A stretch of DNA of 64,000 bases, taken from NCBI RefSeq assembly GCF_900086595.1, contig NZ_LT575472.1, positions 1,757,971 to 1,821,970 of the forward strand, read 5' to 3'. Position numbers and translations under genes: made by a program. How positions within the stretch are numbered: the first letter of the stretch is position 1; the number at the start of each line of letters is the position of its first letter. Of the stretch, positions 18,251 to 27,880 are shown piece by piece. A model generated the notes under the pieces. The model had not been told where the DNA came from, did not search any database, and worked only from the letters and a program-made list of their open reading frames with translations. The stretch comes from Clostridium nigeriense. GTDB lineage: Bacteria > Bacillota > Clostridia > Clostridiales > Clostridiaceae.

Positions 18251-18986
18251 ATTAATTAAGAATACATCTGCCTTAAAGTCATCTCATAAAGTAATTGAAA
18301 CAAATTATGTTAGTAAGGTAGAATCTGAAGAACTTGAAAAAGAAAAAGTGTCCGTAGAACAGGAAATAAAAAAAAGTTACGAAACATTAGGAGCTAATAT
18401 AGTAAAGAAAGCTAAATCAGAAGCAGAAGAAATAATAATGAAGGCTAGAGTGATTTCAGCTGAAATAGAAAAAAAAGCCTATGAAGAAGGATATAATCAA
18501 GGAAAATCTAATGGATTTGAAGATGGATATAATGAAGGATTAGAGAAAATTAAGATTGATACACAAGAAGAGATTAGAAATAAAATAGAAAAAGCAGAGG
18601 TAATATTAAAAGAAGCTAATAGGGAGTATAAAGAATACTTAAGTTTTAAAGAAAAAGAAATAATTAATCTTGCATTTAAAATGGCAAGTATAATTGCAAA
18701 GAAAGAATTAGGACTAGACAATGGAGTTCTTCCTTTAATAGAGGATGTTTTAGAAGAAGCTAAAGGTGAAGAAAACATAATAATTAAATGTAATTCTAAA
18801 CATATAAAAGCTATTGAAGAAAAAGTAGATTACTATAAAAAAGCTTATGCAATTAAAGGTGAAATATTTATATTAGAAGACACATTAATGGAAGAAGGAA
18901 ATGCAATTATTGAAAAAAGTACTGGAAAAGCAATTGTTGGTTTAGATGTAGCATTAGAAAAACTTGAAGATGCTTTATTTAAATAA
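18234..18986 (+). CDS. fliH: Flagellar assembly protein FliH
   Basis: The product (250 aa) regulates the export ATPase FliI. It has a long charged coiled-coil centre, a Gly-spaced stretch (EEGYNQGKSNGFEDGYNEG, near residues 87-105) like the GxxxG repeats of the family, and a C-terminal domain similar to the V/F-type ATPase E/delta subunit. ATG 18234 follows GGTGGAGAAG inside the end of fliG, giving a 17-base overlap. The GTG at 18225 is less likely. Confidence 0.88.
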   Translation: MQLSYKLIKNTSALKSSHKVIETNYVSKVESEELEKEKVSVEQEIKKSYETLGANIVKKAKSEAEEIIMKARVISAEIEKKAYEEGYNQGKSNGFEDGYNEGLEKIKIDTQEEIRNKIEKAEVILKEANREYKEYLSFKEKEIINLAFKMASIIAKKELGLDNGVLPLIEDVLEEAKGEENIIIKCNSKHIKAIEEKVDYYKKAYAIKGEIFILEDTLMEEGNAIIEKSTGKAIVGLDVALEKLEDALFK

Positions 18987-18996
18987 TAGGTGAAAA

Positions 18997-20307
18997 ATGA
19001 TTAATGTAGATTTTGATATGATAAATAAAAAAATAACAGAAGTTAATACTCATTATTTAGAAGGAACTGTTAAAGAAGTAATAGGATTAACCATAGAAGT
19101 ACAAGGAGTAAAGGCTTTTGTTGGTGAGTTATGTACAATTTTCAATCAAGAAGGATCTCCTATAAAGTGCGAAGTAGTTGGATTTAGACAAGATGCGGTT
19201 TTACTAATGCCTTTAGGAGAACTTATTGGAATAGCTCCAGGATGTAGAGTTGTTCCAGAAAGAAGGCCTTTAGAAGTAAGATGTACTGAAGATTTATTAG
19301 GTAAAGTACTAGATGGACTTGGAAATCCTTTAGAAGAAGGAGAGTTAATTCAAGGGGAAGCATATCCTCTTGAAAATCAACCTCCAGATCCATTGAAAAG
19401 AAAAAGAATAACAGAAATACTACCAACAGGGGTGCGAGCTATTGATGGATTTTTAACTGTTGGAGAAGGACAAAGAATAGGAATATTTGCAGGGTCAGGA
19501 GTAGGTAAAAGTACAACTTTAGGTATGATAGCTAGAGAAGCTGAAGCAGATATAAATGTTATATCTCTTATTGGAGAAAGAGGTAGGGAAGTTTTAGAGT
19601 TTATTGAAAAAGACTTAGGACCAGAAGGAATGAAAAAATCAGTGGTTGTGTGTGCTACATCTGATAAACCAGCTTTAATAAGAATAAAGGGTGCACTAAC
19701 AGCTACAGCTATTGCAGAGTATTTTAGAGATAAAGGAAAAAAAGTTATTTTAATGATGGATTCTGTAACTAGATTTGCTATGGCTCAAAGAGAAGTTGGA
19801 CTAGCAATTGGAGAGCCACCTGCTCAAAAGGGATATACACCATCTGTTTTTGCAAAGCTACCTAAGCTTATGGAAAGACCAGGGACTTCAGATAAGGGGT
19901 CTATTACTGCCTTTTATACAGTGTTAGTAGACGGTGACGATTTTAATGAGCCTATTGCAGATGCTGTTAGAGGTATTTTAGATGGCCATATAGTTTTATC
20001 TAGACATTTAGCTCACAAAAATCATTATCCTGCAATTGATATCTTAAACAGTATAAGTAGACTTATGCCTAACATAGCTTTAGATATTCATAAGGAAGCT
20101 GCATCTATGGGGAGAGACTTACTTGCAACCTATAAAGATGCAGAAGATTTAATTAATTTAGGAGCTTATGTTAGAGGAAGTAATAAAAAAATTGATTTAG
20201 CAATTCAATATAATGACAAATTAAATAGCTATCTAAAGCAAGGAATAGATGAAAAGTCTGATTTTAACACTTCTTTAGAAAGCTTAGTTTCAATGTTTAG
20301 AAGTTAA
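18997..20307 (+). CDS. fliI: Flagellum-specific ATPase FliI
   Basis: The product (436 aa) is the cytoplasmic hexameric ATPase of the flagellar export apparatus, related to F1 beta subunits. Walker A is AGSGVGKST at residues 165-173, Walker B is KVILMMDSVTRFAMAQRE near 248-265, and GEPPAQKGYTPSVFAKLPKL is the family signature. Length is normal. Ten bases separate it from fliH. Confidence 0.97.
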   Translation: MINVDFDMINKKITEVNTHYLEGTVKEVIGLTIEVQGVKAFVGELCTIFNQEGSPIKCEVVGFRQDAVLLMPLGELIGIAPGCRVVPERRPLEVRCTEDLLGKVLDGLGNPLEEGELIQGEAYPLENQPPDPLKRKRITEILPTGVRAIDGFLTVGEGQRIGIFAGSGVGKSTTLGMIAREAEADINVISLIGERGREVLEFIEKDLGPEGMKKSVVVCATSDKPALIRIKGALTATAIAEYFRDKGKKVILMMDSVTRFAMAQREVGLAIGEPPAQKGYTPSVFAKLPKLMERPGTSDKGSITAFYTVLVDGDDFNEPIADAVRGILDGHIVLSRHLAHKNHYPAIDILNSISRLMPNIALDIHKEAASMGRDLLATYKDAEDLINLGAYVRGSNKKIDLAIQYNDKLNSYLKQGIDEKSDFNTSLESLVSMFRS

Positions 20308-20321
20308 AGGAATGAAGAGAA

Positions 20322-20753
20322 ATGTCAACAAAGTTTAAGTTTGGCTTAGAAAAGCTTCTAGAAATTAGAATAGAAAAAGAAGAAGAAAGTAAAAGACAAT
20401 TTACTAAGACTCAAAGAGAAAAGCAGGAAACAGAAAGAAAGCTTATAGATCTTAAAGAAAGCTATGATAAATATAGTGGAATTAAGGAAGGAGAATCCTT
20501 AGTTTATCAAAAAATAAAAAGAAATTATTTATTTGCCCTAGATAAAGGAATTGTTGAAACAGAAAAAAACTTAATCACTAAGAATAAAGAATTAGAAATA
20601 AGAAGAAATGATTTACTAAAAAAGCAAATAGATAGGAAGACCGTTGATATTTTGAAGGATAGACAATATACAGAGTTTACTAAAGAAGAAGAAAGAAAAG
20701 AGCAAATTTTTAATGATGAACTAGCGTTATATGCATATATGAGAAGTCATTGA
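20322..20753 (+). CDS. fliJ: Flagellar export protein FliJ
   Basis: The product (143 aa) is a single long charged coiled coil, as FliJ proteins are. It starts MSTKFKFGLEKLLEIRIEKE, the usual FliJ opening. It acts as the central stalk-like partner of FliI and chaperone escort. Identification rests on position between fliI and fliK as well as sequence. Confidence 0.88.
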   Translation: MSTKFKFGLEKLLEIRIEKEEESKRQFTKTQREKQETERKLIDLKESYDKYSGIKEGESLVYQKIKRNYLFALDKGIVETEKNLITKNKELEIRRNDLLKKQIDRKTVDILKDRQYTEFTKEEERKEQIFNDELALYAYMRSH

Positions 20754-20768
20754 AGGGAGGTGATATAA

Positions 20769-22241
20769 GTGGTGGATACAGCTGTAGTAATTAACTTAAG
20801 TAGTAAAGTTCAAAGTTTAAAATCTAATAATAAGAGTGAAGATTTAAAAGTTGAAAATAAAAATGATTTTAAAGATTTTTTATCTAAAGAAGTTAATTTA
20901 AATAATGAAGATAGTATAAACAACTCTTCTAAGAATATAAAAAATAATACTAAAACTAATATAGATGAAAAAGGTAGTGAAGAAAATCAAATAACTACTG
21001 AAGAATTAACTTCTGAAATTTTAGGGAAAATTGAAGAAGTACTAAATAATGAAGATTTGAAAATTAATTCTGATGATGAAGCTTTAGAAGAAATATTATT
21101 TTTATTACTTAATTTAATTGAAGTTAATTTAAAAGATTCTAGTGAAAATAATACTAACAATTTAAATGAAATTAATACTAACAATATAGAAGTTTCGGAA
21201 AATATTTTAAGTAAGCTATTTAAAGAAGATGAAAATTCAATATTAAACTTTAATAAAGATATTTCTTTAAATAAAGAAAATGAAGTTTTAAAAAATATTA
21301 ATGGCTTAATAGAAAAATATTTAAATAAATCTAAAGAAAATGAATTTTTAAGTCCTAGTAATTCTTTAAATGAAATTAATAAAGAATTATTAAATGAAAT
21401 TAAAAATTTAATAAGTATTATGCCAGACAGCTCTATTAAGGAAATAGAAGGTAAGCTTAAAACTGATGTTAGTAAGGAGATATTAAATACTTTGATATTA
21501 AATACTAATAAGGAGTTAGAGACTATTAGTGATATTAGCAAAGATAGCACACAAAAAAATGATATTAATAAAGATAACGTAGCTAATGTAGAAGGTAGTA
21601 CAAAAAAAAGTGAATCTAAAATTAACTTAAAAGAAAATACTAATGAAGAAAACTTAAATGAAGGAAAAACTTCTAAGGATAATAATATTGATAAAAAAGA
21701 AGAAAAAATACTGATGAAGTTTTTGGATGAGGATAGTAGTCAAAGCTTTTCTAAAACTTTAAATTATTATGATAAGTTAAATAAAATTAATGCTACTGTT
21801 GAAGTAATTAAAGAACCTATAGCAATTAATAAAGAAAGTATTAACTTAGATATTATAAAGAATGTTAAGTATATGGTAAGAAATGCTGTTGAAGAATTAA
21901 AAGTGAAAATTTATCCTAAAGAACTTGGAGAAATGACTATAAAAATTCTTTCAGAAGAAGGAATTATGAAGGCAGAAATAAAGGCAACTTCTAAGGAAAC
22001 ATATAATTTATTAAATTCTAATTTAAATGAAATTAAGAAAACATTAGAAAATCAAAACATTAGAATTCAAGAAGTTAATATAGGAATTTATAATGAAGAT
22101 ACCACTTTCTTTAGTGGAAAAGAAAATTCAAGAGATAACTTAAAAGAATTTAATAATAAAAAAGAAGGAAATTCAATTTATGAAGAAGATGAGTCCTTAG
22201 AAGATTTAGTCATTGATAATAATGTGAATTTCTTAGCATAG
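20769..22241 (+). CDS. fliK: Flagellar hook-length control protein FliK
   Basis: The product (490 aa) is the secreted ruler that sets hook length and switches export specificity. The first ~350 residues are Asn/Glu/Lys/Ser-rich low complexity, typical of the FliK ruler. The conserved hook-length domain is at about 370-445 (VKIYPKELGEMTIKILSEEG, then QEVNIGIYNE). The start is GTG 20769 or the adjacent GTG 20772, behind GGGAGGTGAT. Large open frames on the opposite strand are by-products of its composition. Confidence 0.88.
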   Translation: MVDTAVVINLSSKVQSLKSNNKSEDLKVENKNDFKDFLSKEVNLNNEDSINNSSKNIKNNTKTNIDEKGSEENQITTEELTSEILGKIEEVLNNEDLKINSDDEALEEILFLLLNLIEVNLKDSSENNTNNLNEINTNNIEVSENILSKLFKEDENSILNFNKDISLNKENEVLKNINGLIEKYLNKSKENEFLSPSNSLNEINKELLNEIKNLISIMPDSSIKEIEGKLKTDVSKEILNTLILNTNKELETISDISKDSTQKNDINKDNVANVEGSTKKSESKINLKENTNEENLNEGKTSKDNNIDKKEEKILMKFLDEDSSQSFSKTLNYYDKLNKINATVEVIKEPIAINKESINLDIIKNVKYMVRNAVEELKVKIYPKELGEMTIKILSEEGIMKAEIKATSKETYNLLNSNLNEIKKTLENQNIRIQEVNIGIYNEDTTFFSGKENSRDNLKEFNNKKEGNSIYEEDESLEDLVIDNNVNFLA

Positions 22242-22253
22242 GAGGGATATTGA

Positions 22254-22958
22254 TTGGCAAGTACAATATATAATTATACTGGTGCAACGGCTACAGATAG
22301 AGGAACTAAGATAATGAAACCAGGTCAAGATATGGATAAAAATGCATTTCTTACTATATTATCTGCAGAATTATCTAATATGGACCCTATGGGAAACAAT
22401 GATTCAACACAATATGTTACTCAAATGGCTCAGTTTGCATCTATGGAACAAATGACCAACTTAAATAATACTATGTCAAGTTATGCTCATAATTCATTAG
22501 TTGGAAAAGGAGTAACTTTAAAGAGTGTTGATAGTGAAGGTGCAAATTATACAGGAGTTGTAAAAGCAGTAACTTCTACTTCTTCAAAGACTACTATTTC
22601 TGTAGAAGTTAATGAAAAAGGAAGTAATGTATATAAAGATTTTGATATTAGTGATGTATTAACTGTATTAGATGTGCCAGATTATTCTTTACCTGCAATT
22701 AATAATATAAATGGTAATATGTCATTTTTAGTAGCTTCAGCATTTATAGGAAAACATGTTGAAATTAATGAAAAAAATAGTGATGGAAAGAATATAACTG
22801 GAGAAGTACTTGGAGTAGTTAAGGATCAAGGTGTAGTAAAGGTAAGAGTTAAGTTACATGATTCAGATGAAGTTCAAGAATATACATATGATAAATTAAT
22901 AAAAGCGGCAAATACAAAGGACGAAATTGTAAAAGAAGAAACTGCAGAAGACAATTAA
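22254..22958 (+). CDS. flgD: Hook assembly scaffold protein FlgD
   Basis: The product (234 aa) caps the growing hook. The conserved N-terminal part reads MDKNAFLTILSAELSNMDPM and YVTQMAQFASMEQMTNL, the hallmark of FlgD. The start is TTG 22254 after GGAGGG. The C-terminal region repeats a short beta pattern (VGKGVTLKSVDSEG and IGKHVEINEKNSDG). Confidence 0.94.
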   Translation: MASTIYNYTGATATDRGTKIMKPGQDMDKNAFLTILSAELSNMDPMGNNDSTQYVTQMAQFASMEQMTNLNNTMSSYAHNSLVGKGVTLKSVDSEGANYTGVVKAVTSTSSKTTISVEVNEKGSNVYKDFDISDVLTVLDVPDYSLPAINNINGNMSFLVASAFIGKHVEINEKNSDGKNITGEVLGVVKDQGVVKVRVKLHDSDEVQEYTYDKLIKAANTKDEIVKEETAEDN

Positions 22959-22978
22959 AGTAAAAAGCAGGTGATATT

Positions 22979-23362
22979 TTGGGCTTTAGAGTTATAAACG
23001 GACAAGCTTATCCAATTGGTAATTTTCAGTTACCAGAACAAAATATAAATTATAAAAGTAATAGTAAAACTAATTTTAATGACATTTTACAAAATGAAAT
23101 TAATAAAAATGATGAAGGATACACCTTATCAAAGCATGCAGCTAGTAGATTAAAAGAAATTAATTTTACTGAAGCTGATATGAAGGAAATTGGAAAGGGT
23201 TTTAAGATTGCCGAAGAAAAAGGATCTAAAAACTCAGTGATGATATATAAAGACGTAGCCTTAGTAGCAAGTATAGAGAATAAAACTTTAATAACAGCAA
23301 TAGAAAAAGAAAGAGCTAAGGAAAATGTTTTTACAAATGTAGATAGTGTAGTAATTTTATAA
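22979..23362 (+). CDS. TIGR02530-type flagellar operon protein
   Basis: The product (127 aa) matches the small protein found between flgD and flgE in Firmicute flagellar operons. The conserved stretch is YTLSKHAASRLKEINFTEAD followed by MIYKDVALVASIENKTLITA. Its exact job is not settled; a role in hook assembly or regulation is suggested by its fixed position. The start is TTG 22979 behind CAGGTGAT. Confidence 0.88.
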   Translation: MGFRVINGQAYPIGNFQLPEQNINYKSNSKTNFNDILQNEINKNDEGYTLSKHAASRLKEINFTEADMKEIGKGFKIAEEKGSKNSVMIYKDVALVASIENKTLITAIEKERAKENVFTNVDSVVIL

Positions 23363-23437
23363 GCTGGACCTATATAGGAGGCTTAGTTCTTGTTGAATGA
23401 CAGATACAAGAAAAAATAAAGGGTTGGAGGTCAATTT
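23363..23437 (+). other. flgE leader with hairpin and possible tiny frame
   Basis: TTCTTGT pairs with ACAAGAA (about 23386-23412) in front of flgE. A Shine-Dalgarno-like AGGAGG at 23376-23381 precedes a 9-codon frame (TTG TTG ... TAA, ending near 23419). Whether it is translated is unknown. The true flgE Shine-Dalgarno, TTGGAGG, follows. Confidence 0.3.
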
Positions 23438-26053
23438 ATGTTAAGATCAATGTATTCCGGAATAAGCGGAATGAAAGTTAACCAAACAAAATTAGATGTT
23501 ATAGGAAATAATATATCAAATGTTAATACAACATCATTTAAATCTTCAAGAGCAAGGTTTAGTGATATGCTTAGTCAAAATGTTTCAGATGCAATGGCAC
23601 CGTCAAATAATCAAGGTGGTATAAATGCTAGTCAAGTAGGTCTTGGAGTACAGCTTGCAAGTATAGATGCAGTTATGACTCAAGGTACTATTCAGCCAAC
23701 AGGTAGGCAATTAGATGTAGCTATAGATGGTGATGGATTCTTTATGGTAAGTAAAGGATCATCAATATATGGAAATTCATTAGAGGTAAATCATAGAGCA
23801 GGAGCTCATAATATTACAGAACAATCCTTGAGTAATTCTGGTGTTGAAATAATGTATACAAGAGATGGTTCTTTTACATTAGACGAACAAGGAAATCTTC
23901 TGACTGGGGATGGATTTAGAATTATGGGATATTCATTAACTAATGATGATAGTTCTTATTCAGCAACAGGGTTATCTCCAAATACAGTTAGTACAGCAGG
24001 ACTAAACTTTAGATTTGGACCAGGTTCACAGTTAAATGGTTATAAAGTTGTGTTAGGGGCAATTGGACCTGGAACAGTAACTTCATCAGAAGTAAATAAG
24101 TCAGAGAAATTAATAGTTGTAAATGGAGACTTTTCTGATAATGGAGCGTTAACTACTGCTCAAGTAGAATCTGCTATAAATAAGGGATTATCTTCAGCGG
24201 GGATTTCACAACAAGTATTTGTATCAGGAAAACCAATAAGTTTTGAAGGCTTAGGTTCTGATGCAGTTACAGGAGGTACTGATGCTTTAGCACCTAAAGC
24301 TGTAAACATTGGAGGTTTTACAGTTCAACTTAATGAGGGGAATGACTTAAACGGATATAGTTTTGAGATAGGCGAAATAAATAGTAAAGTGCTAGGAGTT
24401 GATGTTCAAACTGGTACTAAAAAAATCGTTATAAATGGAGATTTTTTAAATAAGGCATTTAATGCATCAGATTTACAAGATGAATTAAATAATGCAATAA
24501 AAAAGGTTGGACTTAATCAAGAAGCTAAGGTAACTGGAAGTGCAGCAACATTAGCTAATATAAAAGGTTCTTCTGATAATTCAGGTAAAAATAATATAGC
24601 AGCAACAATAGAAAATGTTTCTGTAGGAGGATTTAAATTCTCAGGGTTTACAAATGGTGAGCTTAATGACTACACAGTTTCTATTGGAGAAAGTGCTGTA
24701 GGAACTGCATTATCAGTAGTTGTTGAAAATGGGAATATAATTATTAATGGTGATTTTAATACTATTCCAGCTAAATTCACTAATAAGGAATTAGAAGCTA
24801 AATTAAATAGTGCTTTGAAAACAGATGGTAAAAAGACTCAATTAACAGTAACTGGTGCAATTGTTAGTGGTGATATTGGAAATAAGGCTAAAATTAGCGG
24901 TGGTGTTACAGAAAAATCTCCAAAGGCTTTAAATATAGCAGGTTTAAGTGTAGAATTGCCAGCGGGAGAGGTATTAAATAATTTAACATTTGAAATAACT
25001 GATATAAATGAGCCTGGATTAAAGGTTACTTATGATAATAATAAGCTTGAAATCACAGGTGATTTTACTAAAAAGGTTGCAGCAAAAGATTTACAAGATG
25101 CTATAAATAACGAATTAAAAGCTAAGGGAATTAAGCTTCAAGATGGAATTACTGATGCAGAAGTAAAAATTTCTGGAACTTCTAAACCATATACGGGACT
25201 GACTTCAGATAATATTGAAGGTGGAGAAGAAGATAAGGCTCCAGGAAAGGTGATGGTTGGTGGAGTTGAATTAACCTTTGATGCAGGTTCAGCATTGAAT
25301 GGATATAAGTTCCAATTAGGAACAATAACACCTGGAACTAAAACTTCAATTGATATTAGTTCTAATAATAAAACAATTACTATAAACGGAGACTTTGTAA
25401 CAGGAAATGCAATAACAGCTAAAAATATTCAAGATGCATTAACTAGAGCTTTAGAAGCAAAGGGTATGGATCAAGGAATTACTGTTACAGGTAAACCTAT
25501 GGAAATTGGGGGAGTTGTTTCTGATGAAACTTACGGTGGTACTCCAATTGAGAGTTTAAATGCAGATGGAAGTATAAACTTTGTTGATGCAACTAAGGAT
25601 TTAAAATCTTATGATGGACAACTTAAGACATTAAAAATACCAGATAAGGTTAAAATTCCAGGTACAGAAACAGAGCTTAAGGTAAAAACTTATACAATAG
25701 ATAAGAATGGAATAATAAATGGAGTTTTAGAAGATGGTAGAGTTGCTGCACTTGGACAAATAGCAATGGCTACATTTAAAAATCCAGAAGGCTTATCAAA
25801 ACTAGGTGGCAACCTTTATAGTTCTTCTGTTAACTCTGGTGAGGCTATTATTAAAAGTGGAGTAGGAACTTTAGCTGATGATAATTCACAGGGGTATGGA
25901 GATAATCTTCAAGGTATGCTTGAAATGTCAAACGTAGACTTATCAGAACAATTTACAGATATGATAGTTTCAAGTAGAGCTTTCCAAGCTTCAGGAAAGA
26001 TGATTACTACTGGAGATGAAATACTTCAAGATATTATTAACTTAAAGAGATAA
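23438..26053 (+). CDS. flgE: Flagellar hook protein FlgE, expanded by tandem modules
   Basis: The product (871 aa) is about twice the usual hook protein length. The N-terminal rod/hook motif is LDVIGNNISNVNTTSFKSSR, and the C-terminal end is MLEMSNVDLSEQFTDMIVSS. Between them, about residues 187-704 consist of five similar modules of about 100 residues. Each begins with a beta segment like VNIGGFTVQL, then LNGYSFEIG, then VINGDF and a helix such as DLQDELNNAIKK. Extra outer domains in hook proteins are known from other bacteria; five tandem ones in a row are notable. Shine-Dalgarno GGAGG lies upstream. Confidence 0.95.
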   Translation: MLRSMYSGISGMKVNQTKLDVIGNNISNVNTTSFKSSRARFSDMLSQNVSDAMAPSNNQGGINASQVGLGVQLASIDAVMTQGTIQPTGRQLDVAIDGDGFFMVSKGSSIYGNSLEVNHRAGAHNITEQSLSNSGVEIMYTRDGSFTLDEQGNLLTGDGFRIMGYSLTNDDSSYSATGLSPNTVSTAGLNFRFGPGSQLNGYKVVLGAIGPGTVTSSEVNKSEKLIVVNGDFSDNGALTTAQVESAINKGLSSAGISQQVFVSGKPISFEGLGSDAVTGGTDALAPKAVNIGGFTVQLNEGNDLNGYSFEIGEINSKVLGVDVQTGTKKIVINGDFLNKAFNASDLQDELNNAIKKVGLNQEAKVTGSAATLANIKGSSDNSGKNNIAATIENVSVGGFKFSGFTNGELNDYTVSIGESAVGTALSVVVENGNIIINGDFNTIPAKFTNKELEAKLNSALKTDGKKTQLTVTGAIVSGDIGNKAKISGGVTEKSPKALNIAGLSVELPAGEVLNNLTFEITDINEPGLKVTYDNNKLEITGDFTKKVAAKDLQDAINNELKAKGIKLQDGITDAEVKISGTSKPYTGLTSDNIEGGEEDKAPGKVMVGGVELTFDAGSALNGYKFQLGTITPGTKTSIDISSNNKTITINGDFVTGNAITAKNIQDALTRALEAKGMDQGITVTGKPMEIGGVVSDETYGGTPIESLNADGSINFVDATKDLKSYDGQLKTLKIPDKVKIPGTETELKVKTYTIDKNGIINGVLEDGRVAALGQIAMATFKNPEGLSKLGGNLYSSSVNSGEAIIKSGVGTLADDNSQGYGDNLQGMLEMSNVDLSEQFTDMIVSSRAFQASGKMITTGDEILQDIINLKR

Positions 26054-26056
26054 GCC

Positions 26057-26098
26057 TTTGGGGCTGTTGACTTAGAAAAGATTTCGGCAGCCCCTTAA
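26057..26098 (+). promoter_or_regulatory. GC-rich hairpin after flgE
   Basis: GGGGCTG (26060-26066) pairs with CAGCCCC (26088-26094), an unusually GC-rich stem for this DNA. It is followed by TTAAAT and not by a T-run, so it is a poor terminator. It may stabilise the flgE end of the mRNA or weaken read-through to the motor genes. Confidence 0.55.
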
Positions 26099-26124
26099 AT
26101 ATAAAATAAAGAGGGTAGATAATT

Positions 26125-26316
26125 ATGATAGATTTAACAGCTATGAATAATAAAGACTTTATCTTAAATGCAGATCATATTGAGAAGATTGAAGAAGTTC
26201 CTGAAACTTTAATAACTTTAACCAATGGGAAAAAGTATATAGTCCTTGAAAGTGTAGAAGAGGTAGTTGAAAAAGTAATAAAATATAAAAATAAGATTGT
26301 TACTTATAGATTATAA
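26125..26316 (+). CDS. flbD: Flagellar protein FlbD
   Basis: The product (63 aa) is the small FlbD protein of Gram-positive flagellar operons. It starts MIDLTAMNNKDFILNADHIE and has the conserved ETLITLTNGKKYIVLESVEE. Its role is unknown. Position between flgE and motA is the usual one. Confidence 0.93.
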   Translation: MIDLTAMNNKDFILNADHIEKIEEVPETLITLTNGKKYIVLESVEEVVEKVIKYKNKIVTYRL

Positions 26317-26332
26317 TGGGAGGCAGTTTTAA

Positions 26333-27139
26333 ATGAAAAAGTCAGATATATTAACCTCAGTTGGTTTAATATTAGGTATAGTATTAATGCTTTATGGAAT
26401 GCTTCTTGGAAGTAGTCTTAAAATATTCTGGGATTTAGCATCTGTAATTATAACTGTAGGAGGATCAGTTTCCGCTTTATTAATTACATATTCATTAGAT
26501 GAAGTAAAAAATATGGGAAAGCTATTTATGCAAGCTTTTAAAGAAAATAAATCATCAGGAAAAGATATAATTGTAAAGTTTAGTAGCCTTTCTAAAAAAG
26601 CGAGAAGAGAAGGTTTATTATCTTTAGAAGATGATATTGCTGATATGGAGGATCCTTTTTTGAAGAAAGGGTTACAAATGGTTGTAGATGGTATTGAACC
26701 AGAAACAATTAGAGAAATATTAGAGTTAGAAATTGGTGAAATGGAAAATAGGCATGATAAAGGTGCTGGAATATACTTGGCTTGGGGAGCTTATGCACCA
26801 GCTTTTGGTATGTTAGGTACTTTAATAGGATTAATTCAAATGCTTGCAAACCTAACAGATGTAGCTAATATTGCCTCAGGTATGGGAAAAGCATTAATAA
26901 CAACATTCTATGGATCAATCTTAGCCAATATTGTATGTAATCCTATTGCTTCTAACTTAAAACAAAAAAGCGCAAAAGAAGTAGGAGAAAGAGAAATGAT
27001 GTTAGAGGGCATACTTGCAATACAGTCTGGAGTAAACCCAAGAATTGTTGAAGAAAAATTAATAACATACTTACCTCCTAAGGAAAAATTAGAATATTTA
27101 AATAACAGCATTGAAAATGGTGAAGGAGTTGTTATTTAA
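26333..27139 (+). CDS. motA: Flagellar motor stator protein MotA
   Basis: The product (268 aa) forms the ion channel and force-generating part of the stator. Four membrane segments are visible (near residues 7-25, 32-50, 150-170 and 185-203). The conserved cytoplasmic and TM3 segments include GAYAPAFGMLGTLIGLI. It overlaps motB by one base, so the two are made together. Confidence 0.95.
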   Translation: MKKSDILTSVGLILGIVLMLYGMLLGSSLKIFWDLASVIITVGGSVSALLITYSLDEVKNMGKLFMQAFKENKSSGKDIIVKFSSLSKKARREGLLSLEDDIADMEDPFLKKGLQMVVDGIEPETIREILELEIGEMENRHDKGAGIYLAWGAYAPAFGMLGTLIGLIQMLANLTDVANIASGMGKALITTFYGSILANIVCNPIASNLKQKSAKEVGEREMMLEGILAIQSGVNPRIVEEKLITYLPPKEKLEYLNNSIENGEGVVI

Positions 27140-27879
27140 TGGCTAGAAATAAGAAGAATAAAGGTGGGGGACTAAAAGGTGATGAATGGTTAGCAACCTA
27201 TGCTGATACTGTAACCTTATTACTTACTTTCTTTGTACTCTTATATTCTATGTCCAGTGTTGATGCACAAAAAACAAAGAGCATATCAAGTGCATTTACT
27301 TCTTTAATGAGTGGTCAAAGTGGAGATAGTATTATGGAGTATAATATGTACAACGGAGAAGTACCATTAATAGGTGGAGAAACTGAAGATCCTATCCAAG
27401 GTGGAGAAGAATTAACAGAACAAAGAAAATTATATAATAGTATAAAAGAATTTGTTAGGGATAATAATTTACAAGATGTAGTTGAAATTGTTGATGATGA
27501 AAGAGGAGTTGCAATGCAACTAAGAGATAATATACTATTTGAAACTTCAAGTTCTGACTTAAGGGAAGATAGCAAATCTATATTAAGCAAGCTTACATCA
27601 GTAATTGAAGCTATAGATAATCCGGTTTTAGTTGAAGGTCACACAGATAATAGACCTATAAATACATCTAAGTTTCCTTCAAACTGGGAGCTTTCGGCAG
27701 ATAGAGCTGTTAATGTTGTAAGATATTTTGTTGAAGTTATGGGACAAGATGCTAAAAGATTTTCAGCAACGGGATATGGAGAGTTTAAGCCAGTAGCTCC
27801 TAATGATACCTATGAAGATATGGCTAAAAACAGAAGAGTTGATATTTTAATTGTGACGGCTGATAAGGAGGAAAGTTAA
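27139..27879 (+). CDS. motB: Flagellar motor stator protein MotB
   Basis: The product (246 aa) has one N-terminal membrane helix with the ion-carrying aspartate D23 in WLATYADTVTLLLTFFVLLY, and a C-terminal OmpA-like peptidoglycan-binding domain (VEGHTDNRPI, then NWELSADRAVNVVRYF and KNRRVDIL). Whether it uses protons or sodium cannot be told with certainty. One-base overlap with motA. Confidence 0.95.
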   Translation: MARNKKNKGGGLKGDEWLATYADTVTLLLTFFVLLYSMSSVDAQKTKSISSAFTSLMSGQSGDSIMEYNMYNGEVPLIGGETEDPIQGGEELTEQRKLYNSIKEFVRDNNLQDVVEIVDDERGVAMQLRDNILFETSSSDLREDSKSILSKLTSVIEAIDNPVLVEGHTDNRPINTSKFPSNWELSADRAVNVVRYFVEVMGQDAKRFSATGYGEFKPVAPNDTYEDMAKNRRVDILIVTADKEES

Positions 27880-27880
27880 G

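Noticed and set aside
20987..21550. 187-codon open frame on the minus strand inside fliK
   Set aside because: It lies wholly within the low-complexity part of fliK, has a Ser/Leu/Ile composition expected from the complement of Asn/Glu/Lys codons and lacks a Shine-Dalgarno.
23999..25550. Repeated DNA in flgE considered as recombination product or mobile insert
   Set aside because: The modules are diverged, in frame and protein-level only. No inverted repeats or target duplications were seen.
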